The notes beneath the pieces were generated by a model. It saw nothing but the letters and a program-made list of their open reading frames with translations. It was not told the origin of the DNA and did not search any database. Below are positions 61,060 to 64,000 of a stretch of DNA of 64,000 bases, in pieces. A program made the position numbers and the translations under genes. Origin of the DNA: Symsagittifera roscoffensis (Eukaryota; Xenacoelomorpha; Acoela; Convolutidae); NCBI RefSeq assembly GCF_963678635.1, contig NC_087064.1, positions 41,445,165 through 41,509,164 on the forward strand, written 5' to 3'. The number at the start of each line of letters is the position of its first letter. The first letter of the stretch is position 1.

Positions 61060-62450
61060 GTTCCGTATTGCTGATATCATTTAACCCTGTTTTTCATCAA
61101 GATAGACTAACTGCTATTTTTCAGTTTATCGCGAATCATTTTCCTTTATCAATTGGAAGAAAAAATCAAAGTAAATATCTCCGTTGTAGTGTTTTTTGGG
61201 AGCAAATTTTTAATTTTTACGCAAAGTGAATATAATTGAAAAGATTATCTTTTCGTGAAAACATTTTTATTTTGAGACACAGAGCCAACTGATCAGTAGC
61301 AGGTATTTGAAATTAAGAACAATTGGAATTTCATAGAGAATAGGAAAAAGATATGACTCATTTTACTTTCCAAATAAAGTATTTTTACCTTATGTGGAAT
61401 GGTGAGTGAGTGATAATCCAAAAATGGAAATCGCGTAGCTTTAGAAAAACTATAAAAGCAATTTAATGTAGATAAAAACTAATTCAACTAATAATCGGTG
61501 ATGGCATCTGCTTTGTGTCAAGCATATCCCACTTTTTATTCAGATAACACAGCGATATCTTTTTTTTTATCTCTGTCTGTCTCACTGCTACTCAAGACTA
61601 CTGTGTATCTAAGCATTCATCATTCTACACAGTGGAAAATTTTAAGATTCACTTAGTTTTAATTGGATCACCGCTTGATCAAATTTTGCGAAGATTGGAC
61701 AAATATCATTTCCCTGACCAGATTGTTGACTGTATTTACAATTTTCAACTTACAGAACTGGTTCCAATATTAGTTCATCAAGAGGTGAAGTTTTCAGTCA
61801 ATTGAAACTTCCAGTAGAACACAATTTACAAAGTAGAATACCGGAAAATACCCAGTATTGAAAGGAAACTCCTGCTGCGATTAAAATTCATAGGACATTT
61901 TTTCAACTCTGCCCAGAAGCTTGCGTCCACCCAGACTTTTAGATCAACTCTTTCAGAAAGGATTCGAAAAGTTCAAAACTCAAAGTATGAATCTGATTTG
62001 TTGCAGAATTTTTAATTGTCTCCATGATCCTTATGTTTCTGTGAATAGTGAGCGTGTCAATTTTTCGTTTAACCACTGAATAATTGTTTATAAAATTCTT
62101 GTCAATGTTATTTTTTTTTCAGATTTTTAATTTTTTTAACGAAAAAGATTATGTCACTTTTAACGTGCGCAAACTAACCTCAAAATTTTTTTTTGCATGA
62201 TGCAAAAATCTTCTGATTTTTTCAACAATTGTGCGAAAAGGTTTGCGTAATTTTTGTGTAGGAAGCAAGTTTTTTTGTAGTTTGGTAAAAACATATGCAA
62301 ACTCTAACTACGTTTTTTGCATATGCGCAAAACGCACTTTTGGTAAATTATTGCCAGTTATTTTTACATTTTACAACTTAATACATTGTTTTCCTGATCA
62401 AAAAAACATGTAAAAATGGATTTTTTTAATGATCAATTTTAGATTAGAGA
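61060..62450. other. Interval between the two minus-strand element copies
   Basis: It includes sequence shared with 63.7-64 kb (TCATTTTCCTTTA.CAATTGGAAG; GAAAAGATTATCTTTTCGTGAA; GACACAGA.CCAACTGATCAGTAGCAG). A plus-strand open frame without ATG at 61548-61805 (FKIHLVLIGSPLDQILRRLD; DQIVDCIYNFQLTELVPILV) is protein-like but unidentified. The rest is AT-rich without a supported gene. Confidence 0.4.
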
Positions 62451-62509
62451 AATTCATAAAATCTACCTTTCATAAACTTTTTGACTCGCTAGTTTGTCCA
62501 CAAAAGCCT

Positions 62510-62944
62510 CTCTCTTTCGATAAACCGCTTGTTCTACTCAAGTTTCACATAAAACCGTACGCCGCTCTACCACTAGAATACAAACTGTTAGGAAATTAAC
62601 ATTTTGTATTCTTCACTTGATTTTCAAACTCTTTCACTATTTTTTTTTCAATACAATCAAAAACCAAAACAACCAGACTGTTGTTTTAACTGTTTTTGCT
62701 GATATTTTTGGTTAAACTGACTAACAACAATCGAACAATGCGATATAATGTGGAAGCAAAAAAATTCAATATGTAAAAAGAAAATCAATCCAGTCACGTG
62801 ACCACGAAAGCAACAACTAGGAAGTCTACGTAAAACAAAACAATAACCAGGTTTCTTATGCATAGTAGACTGCACAAATCCAACTGCATCATCTAGAATT
62901 GCATGAAGTCCAAGATTTTGGAAATTGCAAAAATTAATCCTCAC
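62510..62944 (-). pseudogene. Deletion-fused second copy of the minus-strand element
   Basis: The frame 62944-62657 is the copy 2 version of the LHAILDDAVG protein. The minus strand then reads LVVLVFDCIEKKIVKEF (matching 59.93 kb) and, within about 60 bases, passes to RAAYGFM.NLSRTSGLSKER near 62.52-62.58 kb, which matches 58.07-58.15 kb. About 1.8 kb, including the ATPase-like gene, is therefore missing from copy 2. Confidence 0.45.
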
Positions 62945-64000
62945 AGGAATTCCCGAATCCAGTTAGACCACCAAAAGGAAAATTTTCGTTCATTTTTTTA
63001 AACTCGAGTCCAAAACAGTACAGGTTAAAAGGAAAATATTTTCCTCAATTTGTTTTTGATGGAAAATCATGCTGATTCAAAGCAAAATTTCTGAGAATAT
63101 ATTGAATTTCTGAACGTTCAATTTCTAGAGTGCATTCGTCAATAATGATAAAACATTTTTGAATGCCTCTACAAAAGGGAAAACCGAGGGGAAAAAAATC
63201 AACCACTTTATCATACATCTCTTTTGTCTATTTGAAATTTCTGATTGGTTTTTCAGGTGTTTTCTTCCATACGATATTCTATAAGATCTATTTTTTCTAA
63301 TATCTGAACGATAATTTTAAAAAGTATCACGTCTTCTATTGTGCAAAGTCCAATCAAATTGAGAAAATTATGACTTTTCTTGTGAAACGATATGAAAAAG
63401 TTTTTTGTTTTGAATTTTCAAACAAAGTTTCAAACAAAAACGAATGTTCCAACTCATAAAGCTCACCTCAAAGAAATTTTGAAAATTGATTCAAGAAGAT
63501 TAATATTTGAATCACATGAATATAATGATACTACTCAGCAAAACTATTGAACATTGCAGATCGTAAAAGACATAAAGTCCCCTAAGACTTGGGCGAATTG
63601 TTTGAGTTCGTTCAAAGTATAATTGAGGGAAAGTGCTTCAAGACATCGCTCTCCTTCGCAGCGGTAGCTGCAAGGTTTTCAGCGTCGTGAATAACAATTA
63701 TCCGTATTGCTGATATCATTTAATTTTGTTTTTCACTAATTTAGACTTACTGCTATTTTTCGATTTATCCCGAATCATTTTCCTTTAATAATTGGAAGCA
63801 AGATTCAAAAAAAATCTCTGTTGTAGGATTTTTTGGGAGCAAGGATTTCTCCCAATTTTTTTAAAATAAATTTAGCAAACACAATATAATTGAAAAGATT
63901 ATCTTTTCGTGAATACACTTTAAATTTTTAAATTTGAGACACAGAACCAACTGATCAGTAGCAGCTATTTAAAAACAAATGATATTTAGAAACTCATAGA

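Larger units (their letters stand above)
59900..64000 (-). repeat. Two tandem copies of the element's left part, period about 2.77 kb
   Basis: CAATCCAGTCACGTGACCA.GAAA lies near 60042 and 62789. GAATTGCATGAAGTC lies near 60153 and 62898. GAGTGCATTCGTCAATAATGATA lies near 60389 and 63127. GACATAAAGTC.CCTAAGACTTG.GCGAA lies near 60796 and 63569. The offset is 2.74-2.77 kb. The right copy (62.62 kb to the window edge) is more damaged. Confidence 0.8.

Noticed and set aside
1-64000. rRNA, tRNA or conserved host exons
   Set aside because: No recognisable rRNA segments, tRNA cloverleaf with A/B boxes, or conserved host protein was found by reading.

Overview
The window looks like repeat-rich nuclear DNA of an invertebrate animal. 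It has long AT-rich stretches, very short reading frames full of stops, decayed LTR-retroelement genes, tandem arrays of coding remnants, and a decayed DNA-virus-like element. I found no convincing intact host gene, no rRNA or tRNA and no bacterial-style operon. The species cannot be fixed from the sequence.

Layout. (1) 1-12.2 kb: remnants of an unrecognised multi-part protein module, ending in a tandem array (2.1-12.2 kb) with nested periods of 889, 1641, 2709 and 3598 bp. (2) 12.25-17.1 kb: a 2.35-2.55 kb tandem duplication carrying LTR-like sequence, a conserved 42-nt hairpin and a TATA-like box. (3) 17.1-19.4 kb: a gene-free leader with short repeats. (4) 19.4-28.1 kb: a Ty3/gypsy-type gag and pol in order (zinc knuckle, protease, reverse transcriptase, RNase H, integrase), broken by many stops and frameshifts. 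(5) 28.7-35.1 kb: a large 3' coding region behind pol, with two SGNH/GDSL-like blocks and then a stretch colinear with region 1, closed by an LTR-like block at 35.26-35.79 kb that matches those at 12.7 and 15.1 kb. (6) 36.8-53.2 kb: a third, more decayed set of remnants of the same module, with a PHD-finger-like cysteine cluster, perfect palindromes, and three ~3.5-4.4 kb repeat units separated by AT-rich spacers. (7) 53.2-54.8 kb: a G-rich tract and a 703-bp duplication. (8) 55.2-61.1 kb, minus strand: a decayed multi-gene DNA element with an F54H12.2-like (capsid-like) protein, a small basic protein, a packaging-ATPase-like protein, a possible exonuclease-like protein and several unknowns. 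A shorter deletion copy lies at 62.45-64 kb.

Interpretation. Regions 1, 5 and 6 are best read as three diverged copies of one 3' accessory module of an unusually large LTR retroelement (about 19-20 kb if the 15-35.8 kb interval is one element). Conservation is seen mainly in the translated frames, so the module once coded for protein. The minus-strand element at the right end is unrelated and looks like a relic of a virus-like DNA element. All coding calls are translation-level readings by eye; no database search was possible.
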